Counted from the first letter of the stretch, positions 28,347 through 38,329 are shown. The stretch: DNA of 64,000 nucleotides from Tunturiibacter empetritectus (GCF_013410875.1 NZ_JACCCU010000001.1:434001-498000), one strand, 5' to 3'. Notes: generated by a model not told the origin, from the sequence alone. Numbers and translations are program-made.

Positions 28347-30299
28347 CTATGCCTGCATTCTGGAAACGTGGAGACCGCCGACACGAACGTTACCATCACC
28401 CAGAACATTCTCCGTTGCATCGAGTAGCGATGTGGCTGGAGCGCGCAACCAACGGACTTCCTTCTCAACCATAAGCGGGACAAGTGTTCGCCTCATCTGT
28501 ACTGTGAGCCTGTCGAAGATTTCAGATGAAGCAAGGTGTACCAAGCCGCCTACAATCACCAACTCCACATCCCGCCAACTCAACTCACTTAAGATATGTG
28601 CTGGGCTTCCAACTCGCTGAGTTACAGCAATAAGGTCGGCTACGGCACCTCCGCGTAGTGAACCCTCACCACCATGCAGCCGTAAAAGCTGTGCTGCTTC
28701 CTCAGTAACCATTGAGAAGAGTCTGTCATCGTTAAGGTCGCAGGCCCACCTAGCAAAACGAATCTCATCTAGAAGATCACCGTTTGAAGTCAACGGTGAG
28801 TCGCTTCCAAGTCCAAGCCTCTTGATGGAATGTAATAGTTCACGTGTGAGAGTCTTTTCGAAGAGAAAGCTGTTTGAAGAAGGGCAAATTACCAAGGCAG
28901 AGCGGCGCTCGTTCAGGAGAGCCGCGCCTTTGGCATCCAGTGATAATCCATGTATAAGGACGGTACGCTCTTCAATCGCGCCAACTGCATCGAGTGTGTA
29001 TAACTCTTTAGCTGCAACATGATCAACACCTTCGCACGCATGGATGAGAAAGGGAGCATTGGCGGGAGTACCCTCTAGGGCAGACCGGATATCTTTTGCG
29101 AATGCCAGCGAGTGGTCCCATCCGTAGTTCGTGATCACCCGAATGGGAAAGTCCCTCATCATCAGCACCGGATCGACCGGGTTGTGCTGACATACGGTGG
29201 TGACTCCGCACAGCAGGTTGCGGATGCTACCCCACCACAGGCGAACGTCTTTCGGAACTCTTTTGTGAAGCGCAATCTTTTCGGCTTCCTTGACTTGAAT
29301 ATCCAGCGCCCACTCAGTTGCGTTCTCGTATGGAGGAGAGCCCAACCGGGGAAAGAGCGCGAACTCAAGATGTTCGTGTGCATTCACCAGTCCCGGAAAG
29401 ACGAGATATCCAGTCAGGTCAATTTGATTCACTCTGTTTTTTAATCTATTGGCTGACCGTGCAGTTTCTGTCGCAATTGAAGCGATTAGTCCGCTGTCCA
29501 CGGTGATAGAGGCTGCAAGACTCTCATGTGCGCCTAAAACGCATTGCGCTCCTCGCAGATGAAGACCTTCAGACTCCCTAATTGCGGGTGAAGACACGGA
29601 CATCCTGCGAAAATGAAGCAAGCAGATTGCAGGCTTTCCAGCCGCTTGCTGCCACGCTGTCTCTTTACCTGCCGCCATGAACAATTCATGTTCACTCTCG
29701 TCGAATGGCGGTTCGAGGCATACGACAATCGCGAAACCATGAGCGACGAACGTGCTGATCAGATCGATCAGAGGCCGAGTATGCACTTTGAGTCTATATG
29801 TCTGGACGGGAGTATCAAAGCCACGTTTCCAGCCAAGTGTAGCTGCGGTGCCCGGATGCATGTCCGACAGAAATAAATCTCCACCAGGACGGATCACCCG
29901 CGCTAATTCGGACGCACATAGCTCTAGGTCTTCCACATAACTCAGCACGAACGAGGCGAGTACCAGATCTTTGCTGCCGGATGCAATCGGGATAAGAGGA
30001 AGTGCGGCGTGGATTAGCTCCGCACCTGAAAGCTCTTTGCGAGCGGCTATCTCAATCATCTCGCTAGAACTATCCAGACCGTGCAATGTGGCTGGTCCGC
30101 CGTGCACGAAGCGCGACAGCCATCTTCCACTGCCGCAGCCCACATCTAAGACATCGCGGTCTTTCGTGTGCGGCAGAAGATGAGCGAAATAACGTTCCTC
30201 AAGCGCAAGCAGCGGATTCGGCTGCTCGTCATATACTTTCGCCCAAGCTGCGAAGGCATGCTCGTTTTCCGTCTTTGTTTCAAACTCAGCGGCCCTCAC
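28347..30299 (-). CDS. Fusion of SAM methyltransferase and amidohydrolase
   Basis: 650 residues in one uninterrupted frame. Residues 1-230 are a class I methyltransferase (VLDVGCGSGRW at 50-60, HGLDSSSEMI). Residues 240-640 are an amidohydrolase of the ATZ/TRZ deaminase group, with metal ligands HEH (308-310), a third His in LIHACEG, a fourth in LIHGLSLD and an Asp in LGSDSPLT. The methylation and hydrolysis/deamination steps may act on one intermediate. It overlaps the radical SAM gene before it by 4 bp. Confidence 0.85.
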   Translation of the reverse strand: MRAAEFETKTENEHAFAAWAKVYDEQPNPLLALEERYFAHLLPHTKDRDVLDVGCGSGRWLSRFVHGGPATLHGLDSSSEMIEIAARKELSGAELIHAALPLIPIASGSKDLVLASFVLSYVEDLELCASELARVIRPGGDLFLSDMHPGTAATLGWKRGFDTPVQTYRLKVHTRPLIDLISTFVAHGFAIVVCLEPPFDESEHELFMAAGKETAWQQAAGKPAICLLHFRRMSVSSPAIRESEGLHLRGAQCVLGAHESLAASITVDSGLIASIATETARSANRLKNRVNQIDLTGYLVFPGLVNAHEHLEFALFPRLGSPPYENATEWALDIQVKEAEKIALHKRVPKDVRLWWGSIRNLLCGVTTVCQHNPVDPVLMMRDFPIRVITNYGWDHSLAFAKDIRSALEGTPANAPFLIHACEGVDHVAAKELYTLDAVGAIEERTVLIHGLSLDAKGAALLNERRSALVICPSSNSFLFEKTLTRELLHSIKRLGLGSDSPLTSNGDLLDEIRFARWACDLNDDRLFSMVTEEAAQLLRLHGGEGSLRGGAVADLIAVTQRVGSPAHILSELSWRDVELVIVGGLVHLASSEIFDRLTVQMRRTLVPLMVEKEVRWLRAPATSLLDATENVLGDGNVRVGGLHVSRMQA

Positions 30300-31759
30300 A
30301 GGCTTTCCCGCTTTGGCTTACGTAGCTTGATGAAGCTGTTCGCCCACTGCAACTCAACCGGATAGTTGTACACCTGCAGCGTATACCGCCATGAGCTTAA
30401 GGTTTTCAGTAGAATACGGCTCCACTTAGGCGCGCGAATATCCTGAACGGTTGGCCATCGAGATGCTACAACTAATTCGAAGTTGTCGATCAGCTCTTTC
30501 GTCGTCGATTTCAGCCAAGGGGCATTAGTGTCGATGCGAAGAGTGAAGTCCATCCACCGTTTAGTCGCCCATCCTGCCGGGCTGTCGGGAAAGGAAATCT
30601 GGTCGTCCACGTCCCCGTACATAGAGCCTTTCTGCGGAGTGGGTGTGTAGTGCTGGACGATGATCTCCGAGTCCGGATTAATTCGTTTGATCCTTCGAAT
30701 AAACCTCAAAGTTTCTCGCGTGTCCCGTTCAGGATCTTTAGGGTTTCCGACGACGAACGAAAATTCAGGAATGATTCCGAACTCTCGCGTCCGCTTGGCC
30801 ATGATAATGGTTTGTTCCGTGGTTATACCCTTTTGCATTTCTTCTAATGCCCAATCGGAGCCGGACTCGGCACCAAAGAAGATCATCGCGCAACCGGCAC
30901 CGGCAATTGCGGCCATCGTATCGTCCGAGTATCGTGACATGATATCTACTCGTCCTTCACACCACCACCGCAGCCTTAAGGGAGTCATCAGATCGCAGAG
31001 CTTGCGTGCGTGGTCTTCGCGAAGGAAGAAGTTCATGTCGTAGAACTGCACCGAATCCGCGCCATGTTGGTCGATCAGATGCTTGAGGATTGCCACCGTA
31101 CGTTCCGGCGATTCCATCTTTTCGTCGCGCCCATAGGCCGCATGAACGCCACAGAAGCTGCAGTTGAAAGGGCATCCAATACTGGCGTGATGGACTGCCG
31201 TGCGCTTGCCGAAGAAGGAGGGTCGCAGGTACTTCTCTACTGGCAGACGATGGAACGGAGACCATGGAAAGCTATCCGGACCTTTCATCGGACGCTCAGC
31301 ATTGCTGCGATGCAGACCGAACGCATCTTTGTAGGCAAGCCCGCGGATTGAATCCAAGGAACGATTGCCGCGCAGCGCGTCGATCAATTCCAGCAGGGTA
31401 TCCTCACCCTGCCCCCGAACGACAAAGTCTACGTACTTGGCGTTCAGTGCCGCATCCGGGTAAATCGAAGGAAAGTATCCTCCCCACACGATGTTTACAT
31501 GGGGTCGCAACTTGCGGATCTCACTCGAAACTTCCATGGCTGTGACCATTTGCGGTCCAGGCATAGTGGAGACACCGAGTAACTGCACCGGGTGCGCGTC
31601 GATAAGCTTCAATAGCGCTTCGACCGGCTTCTCTTCGAGGTTGCCGTCAACGATCTCGTACTCTTCACGCCCCTCCAAAACGGCGGCAAGGGCGAGCACG
31701 GCCAAAGGCAGCCGGCAGTTGCGTGGTTTTGTAGCTCGTGGATGGAAAAGAAGAATCAT
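30296..31759 (-). CDS. Cobalamin-type (B12-binding domain) radical SAM protein, no. 1
   Basis: 487 residues. An N-terminal Rossmann-like B12 domain covers about 1-140 (VWGGYFPSIYPDAAL, FVVRGQGEDTLLEL), without the DxHxxG cobalt-ligand motif. The radical SAM core has Cys196-x3-Cys200-x2-Cys203 (CPFNCSFC). The C-terminal helical region ends in a lysine/arginine-rich tail. It most resembles radical SAM no. 4 of the same operon, sharing the tail motif P-V-E-L. It is coupled by ATGA overlaps on both sides. Reaction unknown; methylation of an unactivated carbon is typical for the class. Confidence 0.9.
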   Translation of the reverse strand: MILLFHPRATKPRNCRLPLAVLALAAVLEGREEYEIVDGNLEEKPVEALLKLIDAHPVQLLGVSTMPGPQMVTAMEVSSEIRKLRPHVNIVWGGYFPSIYPDAALNAKYVDFVVRGQGEDTLLELIDALRGNRSLDSIRGLAYKDAFGLHRSNAERPMKGPDSFPWSPFHRLPVEKYLRPSFFGKRTAVHHASIGCPFNCSFCGVHAAYGRDEKMESPERTVAILKHLIDQHGADSVQFYDMNFFLREDHARKLCDLMTPLRLRWWCEGRVDIMSRYSDDTMAAIAGAGCAMIFFGAESGSDWALEEMQKGITTEQTIIMAKRTREFGIIPEFSFVVGNPKDPERDTRETLRFIRRIKRINPDSEIIVQHYTPTPQKGSMYGDVDDQISFPDSPAGWATKRWMDFTLRIDTNAPWLKSTTKELIDNFELVVASRWPTVQDIRAPKWSRILLKTLSSWRYTLQVYNYPVELQWANSFIKLRKPKRESL

Positions 31760-32748
31760 GCGGGTTTCCTAGCCGTATAAATCTGGAAACGTGACGGTTC
31801 GCGGCGGCGATTCCAACTTGCAATCCACGGCCGCATCGTCCAGGGGAATCCATAGAACGGATTGTGGCGTTCCCAGCGGATACCGAATTTATGCTCCAGA
31901 TCTCTAAGCCGCTCGTCTGTCAAAAACTCGAGGCTTCGAATTGAGTCCGAAGAGGTGCCAAACCGCTTAAGGAACGCTGCCTGCCGTTCCGCAATCATCA
32001 GCTCACCGCTACTCTTGTTGGAGTACCACGGCGAGTCTGCGACTACGATTGTTCCGCTGATCCTAAGGCAACGCAGCGCTTCCCGCAGGCTTGCCTCGTA
32101 ACTCTCCGCATAGTGGAAAGAGGCGTTGAAGAAGACCGCATCGAACTGGGCTGAGGCAAATGGTAGGCGCGTACTTTCGGCCTGTACACGCGGAAACATC
32201 TCCTGTAGGTGTTCTTGATAATGTTTTGCGGCGCCCAGCCCATCCTGATCATTAACCAGCAGGTCTACCGCTACAGGTCGAAGCCCCATCTGCGAAAACC
32301 GATAGCTCATCCATCCGTTACCAGCACCCACATCCAGAACGCGTGCATTCACTCCCACTTCCGCCTGGATCTTCGGAAGAATCTGCTTAGCAAGATAGGA
32401 ATACGTACGCGCACGGATTGTCCATTGCGCCTGATTCTTGCCTGAGAGATCCTTATACGGGAGTGCCAGATAGTAATCCGCGTTTTGACCGCCACGCCCC
32501 TCGGCGGCGCGAATCATCTCATAATCTGTAATGAACTGCGAATAGTGCGCCATGCGATCTTCGGTGAGTGCAATCCAGATCCCTTCGCGGGGAACCGCGG
32601 AGAGGTGGCATCCATCGCAGATTAGAGTTTTTTCTTCCTGCCGATTCTGCCTAATCACGAGCGAGCCACCACAACGTGGACACCTCGACATCAGATCTGC
32701 AGCGGTTCTATCGCAACTTGCATTTGGGTGTCCCATCACGCTTGTCAT
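31756..32748 (-). CDS. SAM methyltransferase with N-terminal zinc ribbon
   Basis: 330 residues. The N-terminal ribbon (CPRCG and CDGC, about residues 23-46) resembles a Trm112-like module. A class I methyltransferase core follows, with VLDVGAGNGWMSY and the post-II motif DAVFFNASFHYAES. Its start overlaps the preceding methyltransferase gene by 4 bp. The substrate is unknown. Confidence 0.85.
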   Translation of the reverse strand: MTSVMGHPNASCDRTAADLMSRCPRCGGSLVIRQNRQEEKTLICDGCHLSAVPREGIWIALTEDRMAHYSQFITDYEMIRAAEGRGGQNADYYLALPYKDLSGKNQAQWTIRARTYSYLAKQILPKIQAEVGVNARVLDVGAGNGWMSYRFSQMGLRPVAVDLLVNDQDGLGAAKHYQEHLQEMFPRVQAESTRLPFASAQFDAVFFNASFHYAESYEASLREALRCLRISGTIVVADSPWYSNKSSGELMIAERQAAFLKRFGTSSDSIRSLEFLTDERLRDLEHKFGIRWERHNPFYGFPWTMRPWIASWNRRREPSRFQIYTARKPA

Positions 32749-33557
32749 GGCCCCACTCTCTCCAGATGCAATAACATGTGGTCTCCCAAAGCACGCAGCC
32801 CTGGCCAGGTGCGCACGGTCTCATCGATTGCCTCGAAAAGCTTCAAAAGGCGTGGGCGAGACGTCACCCAGGAGTCGACATAGGATGGGGGCACGGTAAG
32901 ACCGACAGCAGTCGTAGAGACAAGGCGAAACTCAGGCGCGAAAGCGATACGTAACTGTGCAATGCTCGGATAGTACACAGGGAACTTTAGACCATCGAGG
33001 CATGCCTCTGTCATGCCACTCCATCGACGAAACGCCTTGCGCGGGTCTCCACGTAGCAGAAAGTAGGCGATCTCCCACAAGCAGTATCGGGTAGAAAAGC
33101 ACAGCAACAACGGCGCTCCTGATGTCAGTCGCTCGGATAACTGTTGTGCAACGCTAGTCAGATTGCCAACACAGTTCAGCCCAGAGAAGTTGGAGAACAC
33201 GCCGTCAAAGCACAGTGTCTGAGGCAGAGTGTCGATCTCTTCCGTGCGAAGTGGGAGAAACTCTACAGTAGCGCCCGGGGCCTCTAAGGCCATTTTGTAG
33301 CGGGCTTGTTCGATCATGCCCAGCGAGGCATCGCATGCAGTCACCGTCATGCCTGCCTCGGCGAGAAACAAAGCATCCTGTCCAGTCCCACAGTTCAGTT
33401 CAAGGATGTGGCTGCCTCTTGTGAATGCTTTTAGCGCGCGTCCCCAGACTACCTTCCTTTGTGACCTGCCGATCACCGAAAATGTGAAGAGCGAATCATA
33501 AGTAGTCGCCAGACGGTCAAATGCCAGTCCGGCTGTGGAGGTTTCGAAAGTATTCAT
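32745..33557 (-). CDS. Class I SAM methyltransferase
   Basis: 270 residues with motif I ILELNCGTGQDALFLAEAG (glycine-rich SAM loop) and CFDGVFSNFSGLNCVG as motif IV. The arrangement resembles small-molecule C-, N- or O-methyltransferases of the UbiE type. It begins at the last base of the preceding radical SAM gene, so the two are coupled. The substrate is unknown. Confidence 0.85.
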   Translation of the reverse strand: MNTFETSTAGLAFDRLATTYDSLFTFSVIGRSQRKVVWGRALKAFTRGSHILELNCGTGQDALFLAEAGMTVTACDASLGMIEQARYKMALEAPGATVEFLPLRTEEIDTLPQTLCFDGVFSNFSGLNCVGNLTSVAQQLSERLTSGAPLLLCFSTRYCLWEIAYFLLRGDPRKAFRRWSGMTEACLDGLKFPVYYPSIAQLRIAFAPEFRLVSTTAVGLTVPPSYVDSWVTSRPRLLKLFEAIDETVRTWPGLRALGDHMLLHLERVGP

Positions 33558-34966
33558 TACCGCTCCACCTCGGCGTAGGTCGCTTGTAGAGCAGCACGTT
33601 CGCTTGCAATAGCCTGCCGCAGCAAGGCTGCCTGTCCCGGATCGATCGCCTGGTCGATGCCTCTTGAGTTGTCCAATATACGGGCTAGAGCGACCTCATC
33701 TCGCAGCACTCTGTCCGCATGCGTATAAAAAGCACGCGAGTGCCTCCCTTTGATTTCAAGTTCGCGGTCTGAGGTTTTTCCCCAGGGAGAAATCTGAATG
33801 ATCCGAGAAGCGATGCGGTTATAGTATGGCGTTCCCTTTATTGGATACGAGACGGTTGTAAAGAAGATGTCTGGCTTCGAGGTGCTGACGTGCTTAATTG
33901 TTGCCTCGATATCTTCCATTTCTTCTCCCTCGTAGCCCCACATAAGGAACATGCCGCTTTGGATACCGCGCTCGCGACACATCTTCACGGCCTTATGCAC
34001 CTGCTCAATCTTGACGCCGCGATCCATCGCGTCAAGGATGCGCTGCGATCCGCTCTCCGATCCTATCCATATGCGAAAGCAGCCCAGTTCTGCCAGAAGG
34101 TCTATCATCTCGGGACTCAACCGGTCCGCACGCGAGATGCACTCAAAAGGAATACGGATTCCACGTTGTTTCATCTCTGCAGCATAGGTGCGCAACCATG
34201 CGTGATTGATGGTGAACACATCATCGGAGACCCAGACCATGTCCGGGCTGTACTGTTCGAGCAGCCATGCCACCTCGTCGACAACCTTGATAGGATCACG
34301 CCGCCGATGGGACTGCCCAAAGACTTGGTGGCTACACCAATTGCAACGAAACGGACATCCACGAGCCGTGATGAAGTTTATCGATCCCGTGCCGTGATGA
34401 GTCCGCCAGGTCTCAACATATCGACGGATATCGATTGCGCTACGTGCCGGCCAGGGCTGCAAATCGAGATTCTGAATCTGTCCACGTGGGGCGTTTTGGC
34501 AAAGGTTCCCATAGGTGTCTAGATACGATAAGCCGGCAATTTTGGAGAAGTCCTTTTCTCGGCATCGAATCGCAAGGAGCAAATCCTCCATTGTTAGCTC
34601 ACCTTCACCGGCAACCACAAAGTCGGCTCCAGCCTGGAGATATTCCAGCGAATAAGCGCCCGGTTCAGGCCCGCCCACCACGGTCATCCAACCCGCTTCT
34701 CGAGCCACAGAAAGAGTTTCAACAACGTTACTTCGCGTCATTAGGTTTGCGTACACGCCAAGCACCGAAGGCTTCTCTGTACGCAGGTGGTTGAATAGTT
34801 GCTCACGACTTGAAAAAGTCGTGTCGAATACATCGACATCGAAACCCCGGTTACGCAGGTGTGAGCAGAGATACAGAATTCCCAGGGGGGCATAAGGCTT
34901 CATGATCTGCCGTTCCTTTGGGTCTTCGAATAGAAAGTATCCGTGAGTGAGTAGAAGGTCGAGCAT
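33557..34966 (-). CDS. Cobalamin-type radical SAM protein, no. 2
   Basis: 469 residues: a B12-binding-like domain of about 1-130 (VVGGPEPGAYSLEYL, VAGEGELTMEDLL) without a DxHxxG motif, then a radical SAM core with Cys204-x3-Cys208-x2-Cys211 (CPFRCNWC). It is a close paralogue of the gene directly upstream: both begin M-x-D-x-LLTH and share the CNWC core. Its ATG directly follows the stop of that gene. Confidence 0.9.
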   Translation of the reverse strand: MLDLLLTHGYFLFEDPKERQIMKPYAPLGILYLCSHLRNRGFDVDVFDTTFSSREQLFNHLRTEKPSVLGVYANLMTRSNVVETLSVAREAGWMTVVGGPEPGAYSLEYLQAGADFVVAGEGELTMEDLLLAIRCREKDFSKIAGLSYLDTYGNLCQNAPRGQIQNLDLQPWPARSAIDIRRYVETWRTHHGTGSINFITARGCPFRCNWCSHQVFGQSHRRRDPIKVVDEVAWLLEQYSPDMVWVSDDVFTINHAWLRTYAAEMKQRGIRIPFECISRADRLSPEMIDLLAELGCFRIWIGSESGSQRILDAMDRGVKIEQVHKAVKMCRERGIQSGMFLMWGYEGEEMEDIEATIKHVSTSKPDIFFTTVSYPIKGTPYYNRIASRIIQISPWGKTSDRELEIKGRHSRAFYTHADRVLRDEVALARILDNSRGIDQAIDPGQAALLRQAIASERAALQATYAEVER

Positions 34967-36469
34967 CTATGCCCCCGTCGCTCCAGTGAGCTGATGAATG
35001 GGAACCAGATTCACCCGAGTCTTCCCACTTGCGTTCGTCGCGGTAAGTTCGATTGCATCTGGATTTCTACTAATCGGCTCCAGAAGAGATACCTCATTCC
35101 ACAGGCGTTCGACGGAAGCAAAGCCTACCTCGAAGCGCTGCCTATCGAGAGTCCAGGTGTCGACTTCTGCGTGCAGAGCATCGCGGACAGCGCGATAAAA
35201 TCCGCTCGTATACTCTGCTTGAAACATGATGCACAAGTCATCGCTATCGGCCCAGTTGCGCTTAGACCCAAGTTGTGTCTGGACGCGCTCATAGAAAACG
35301 GTGCCGGGAAGAGGGTATGAGAATGAGATCCCAATGTCATCCGGCCGTGTATTGCGGACGAAAGCGATAGTCTCTTGCAGATCGGACCAACATTCTCTTG
35401 GATAGCCAAATTGCAGGAAGTAACCTGCGCGAATCCCGAATTCCTTCAACCTTTGTCGTGCCTCTCGGACCGAAGATATATTCAGGCCTTTGTCCATTGC
35501 GTCCAGAATCTTCTGCGAACCGGATTCAACACCCATCCATACTTCCGCGCAACCGGCTGACCTCAACGCTGCTACCGTTTCCTCAGTCATCAGATCTGCG
35601 CGAGACTGAATCTTAAATGGCAGCGCGGCCCCTCTTCGAGAGACTTCTGAAACAAACTCCTGGACCCAATGACGATTCAACGCGAACACGTCATCACTGA
35701 ACCAGATGTGCTCAGCTCCCGCTTCATGTTTGAGTTGCCTCATCTCTTCCGCAACAGAAGATGCAGCACGCAGCTGAAATTTGTTGCCTGAAATCGGTTT
35801 CGCGCACCAATTGCACTGATATGGACATCCGCGGCTCGAGACCATGTTAACCGAGAAGAATCCATGTGCCTTATTCCATGCATGACGGTACGAATTGAAG
35901 TCTGTCAAATCGGTAGGCGGCTGATGCAAAGCGGTCCAATCAGGATTTCTCGAGAGCGATCGATCACCATAGGTCGCTTCACCGCTGTCTCCAATGCGTA
36001 CGAGTCCGTCAATCTCGGCGGGTTTTCTTCCCTTAATTAAGTATGTGCAAAGGGCTACGAGAGCCTGTTCCGCCTCGCCACGCAATACGTAGTCGATTCC
36101 ATGACTCAAGAAGAGTTCGGGGTGGTCAGTGGCATCTGACCCATGCGCGATCACCGGAACTTCTTTTTCTTTTGCGGCGTCGGTTAGGTGCCAGGCCACT
36201 TCTCGCATTCGTGTGAGACACATCTTCGTCAGAAAATTGAAGTCGTCTTCGTAAATCACCACAATCTTTGGGTCGTGGTAAGCCAAAGACTTTCTGAACT
36301 CCGTCTCGGGATCCGACAGCATGGTATCGAACAGGGCGACAGAAAAACCTGCATCGCGAAGAGCTGCCGCTGCGTACAGGGTGCCGAGCGGACGGTAAGG
36401 CTGCATCTTTCGCACTTGCTTCTGATCGTAGGCAAGGTGATACGAATGTGTGAGGAGAATGTCTACCAA
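34967..36469 (-). CDS. Cobalamin-type radical SAM protein, no. 3
   Basis: 500 residues, a tandem paralogue of radical SAM no. 2. The core cysteines are 215, 219 and 222 (CPYQCNWC). The B12-like domain has HGSDATDHPELFL and RGEAEQALVAL. The start is a TTG (MVDILLTH), supported by AGAGGTGA a few bases upstream and by alignment with no. 2. A 73-bp gap separates it from radical SAM no. 4 upstream. Confidence 0.88.
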   Translation of the reverse strand: MVDILLTHSYHLAYDQKQVRKMQPYRPLGTLYAAAALRDAGFSVALFDTMLSDPETEFRKSLAYHDPKIVVIYEDDFNFLTKMCLTRMREVAWHLTDAAKEKEVPVIAHGSDATDHPELFLSHGIDYVLRGEAEQALVALCTYLIKGRKPAEIDGLVRIGDSGEATYGDRSLSRNPDWTALHQPPTDLTDFNSYRHAWNKAHGFFSVNMVSSRGCPYQCNWCAKPISGNKFQLRAASSVAEEMRQLKHEAGAEHIWFSDDVFALNRHWVQEFVSEVSRRGAALPFKIQSRADLMTEETVAALRSAGCAEVWMGVESGSQKILDAMDKGLNISSVREARQRLKEFGIRAGYFLQFGYPRECWSDLQETIAFVRNTRPDDIGISFSYPLPGTVFYERVQTQLGSKRNWADSDDLCIMFQAEYTSGFYRAVRDALHAEVDTWTLDRQRFEVGFASVERLWNEVSLLEPISRNPDAIELTATNASGKTRVNLVPIHQLTGATGA

Positions 36470-36542
36470 GAATCACCTCTGCGCATCAAGTTCGCGTGCA
36501 GGCAAGCCTCACCGAACCTGGACCTGACGAAGCAGCGCCGGC

Positions 36543-38051
36543 CTAGCACGCGGCCTCCGCTGGCGTATTCGCAAGCCGTTTAGCATCTACGGCAGGTTTC
36601 ATTGAGGTGTATTGCTTTAGCTTGTTGTTGAGCCAGAGCTCTACTGGCATCCGATATATATCGTGATCCAATCGCCAACGTGCGGGGAGCGAAATGCACT
36701 TTTGCATCAGGCGGGTGATCTTACCGCGCTTATCGGCTCCGATTGGTATGCGGTCGAATGCAACGCGCAGATAATCCCGGGTCACCTGAAGTCTGTCGTG
36801 CTCCCTTCCATTAAGCCAGGGAAGCCTGGTGTACCGCGGGAAGTAATCTGCCCACGCCTCAAGTGAAGTCGGCAACTCGATGCCAAGCTCCGTGGCCTTT
36901 GAAAAGATCGGTGAGCCGGGGTAGGGGGTGAAGATGTTTGTCCAGAATTCGGCGCCCGGAAACCTTCGGCAGACGTTCATCATAAAATCAATAGTTTCGC
37001 GGCGTTCGTTCCTGCCTTCACCCGGAAATGCGAAAATGATATTGAAAGACGGTCGTATTCCGGCTTCCAGACAGCGTGCCGCGCTTTCGTAGATAGAATC
37101 AAAGTCTTGCCAATCCTTATTCATAGCCTTCAGCACTGTAGGTGAGCCAGAATCCACACCCTGGCAGATCTGCTGCAAGCCCGCTCGACGCAGCATGCGC
37201 AGATCCTCTGGTGTAAGCCGTGCGACCACATTGCTGGTTGCTTGAATACTCCACTGGAAATGAGAGTCTTCGCTCACCAAACCGTCTGCGATTCCTCGGG
37301 CTCGGTCCATGTCAACGAGGAAGTTGTCGTCAACCACCCAGATCATATCGAGTGCATACCTGCGGCTCAGATCCACCGTCTCTTCCACAAACTGTTCCGG
37401 AGATAGAGCGTTCCACTTGCGTCCGTAGACGCCGGCGTTGGTGCAATAAGCGCAGTTGAATGGGCAGGCGAGGCTGGACGTGTACATTGCCCAACGCCGC
37501 CCGCACTTGCGCTCATAAGCATCGAAATCCGCGATGTGGTATGCCTTGGGTGGCATCTCGGCTAGCGGACGGAGCGGACGCTCTGACGTCATGATTAGCC
37601 TGCCGTCACGTTTGAATCCGATCCCTGGAACGAAGTCCGGAGCGGACCCTGATTGCAGGTGCTGCACCAACTCCAGAAAGCTCTCTTCTCCTTGTCCTCG
37701 CACAATGTAGTCGAGGTAGGGCGCCTCAAGCGTCTGCTTTGGAAGCAATGAAGGATGCCACCCTCCTAACACGATCGGGAAGTCCGGGTTCCATGCCTTC
37801 ACGGCCTTCGCGATCTCAACGGTTTCGCGGATCATCGGACCAGTCACCAGGGATACGCCCAGACATAGTGCATCCTTGACCTCCTTCAGGACGCGATTCT
37901 TGAAGTCGGGTGTGATCGTCGAATCGATCAGTACGATTTCGAAACCAGCGCGGATCAGCGGGGTCGCTACCGCCAAAATGCCAAGCGGTGCCGTCGCCTC
38001 AGAACTGGCAAACGATGGAAAGAAGAAGACGATCTTTCGAGATGTTCGCAC
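36543..38051 (-). CDS. Cobalamin-type radical SAM protein, no. 4 (first gene of operon)
   Basis: 502 residues from GTG 38051. The open frame runs back to a GTG at 38108, but that start would lie inside the operator repeats, and the B12 domain begins only at KIVFFFPSF. The domain contains VLGGWHPSLLPKQTL and VRGQGEESFLEL. The core cysteines are 196, 200 and 203 (CPFNCAYC). Most similar in this window to radical SAM no. 1. The tandem TGACA operator lies 51-78 bases upstream of the chosen start. Confidence 0.88.
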   Translation of the reverse strand: MRTSRKIVFFFPSFASSEATAPLGILAVATPLIRAGFEIVLIDSTITPDFKNRVLKEVKDALCLGVSLVTGPMIRETVEIAKAVKAWNPDFPIVLGGWHPSLLPKQTLEAPYLDYIVRGQGEESFLELVQHLQSGSAPDFVPGIGFKRDGRLIMTSERPLRPLAEMPPKAYHIADFDAYERKCGRRWAMYTSSLACPFNCAYCTNAGVYGRKWNALSPEQFVEETVDLSRRYALDMIWVVDDNFLVDMDRARGIADGLVSEDSHFQWSIQATSNVVARLTPEDLRMLRRAGLQQICQGVDSGSPTVLKAMNKDWQDFDSIYESAARCLEAGIRPSFNIIFAFPGEGRNERRETIDFMMNVCRRFPGAEFWTNIFTPYPGSPIFSKATELGIELPTSLEAWADYFPRYTRLPWLNGREHDRLQVTRDYLRVAFDRIPIGADKRGKITRLMQKCISLPARWRLDHDIYRMPVELWLNNKLKQYTSMKPAVDAKRLANTPAEAAC

Positions 38052-38101
38052 GCTATACCCGCCGTTTCTATGGAGAGCATAGCGAGCCGGTGCAGCGGAG
38101 C

Positions 38102-38129
38102 TTGTCACCAGGTTGTCAACGGTCTGTCA
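38102..38129 (-). promoter_or_regulatory. Tandem 11-nt operator upstream of the radical SAM operon
   Basis: Read on the minus strand: TGACA-N6-TGACA-N6-TGACA, three exact half-sites at one-helical-turn spacing. Confidence 0.8.
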
Positions 38130-38271
38130 TCTTGTTATCGGGCAAGAAGGCCGCCTGTCAGACACGGCAATCTACGAACCGCCAAGATGCACAGGAATTA
38201 TCGTCGATAACGCGATACGAAAGGTGCAGTTGCGCGATCAGATGCGCCATCCGGGGATAACAACAACCGAA

Positions 38272-38298
38272 TGACCGCAAAATGACGGCCGAGTGACA
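38272..38298 (+). promoter_or_regulatory. Tandem 11-nt operator upstream of the GT87-ribA operon
   Basis: TGACC-N6-TGACG-N6-TGACA, half-sites at 38272, 38283 and 38294. A -10-like TATTCA follows at 38312. Confidence 0.78.
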
Positions 38299-38329
38299 AT
38301 CACAGAGCGGCTATTCAGCAAGATGAGAT

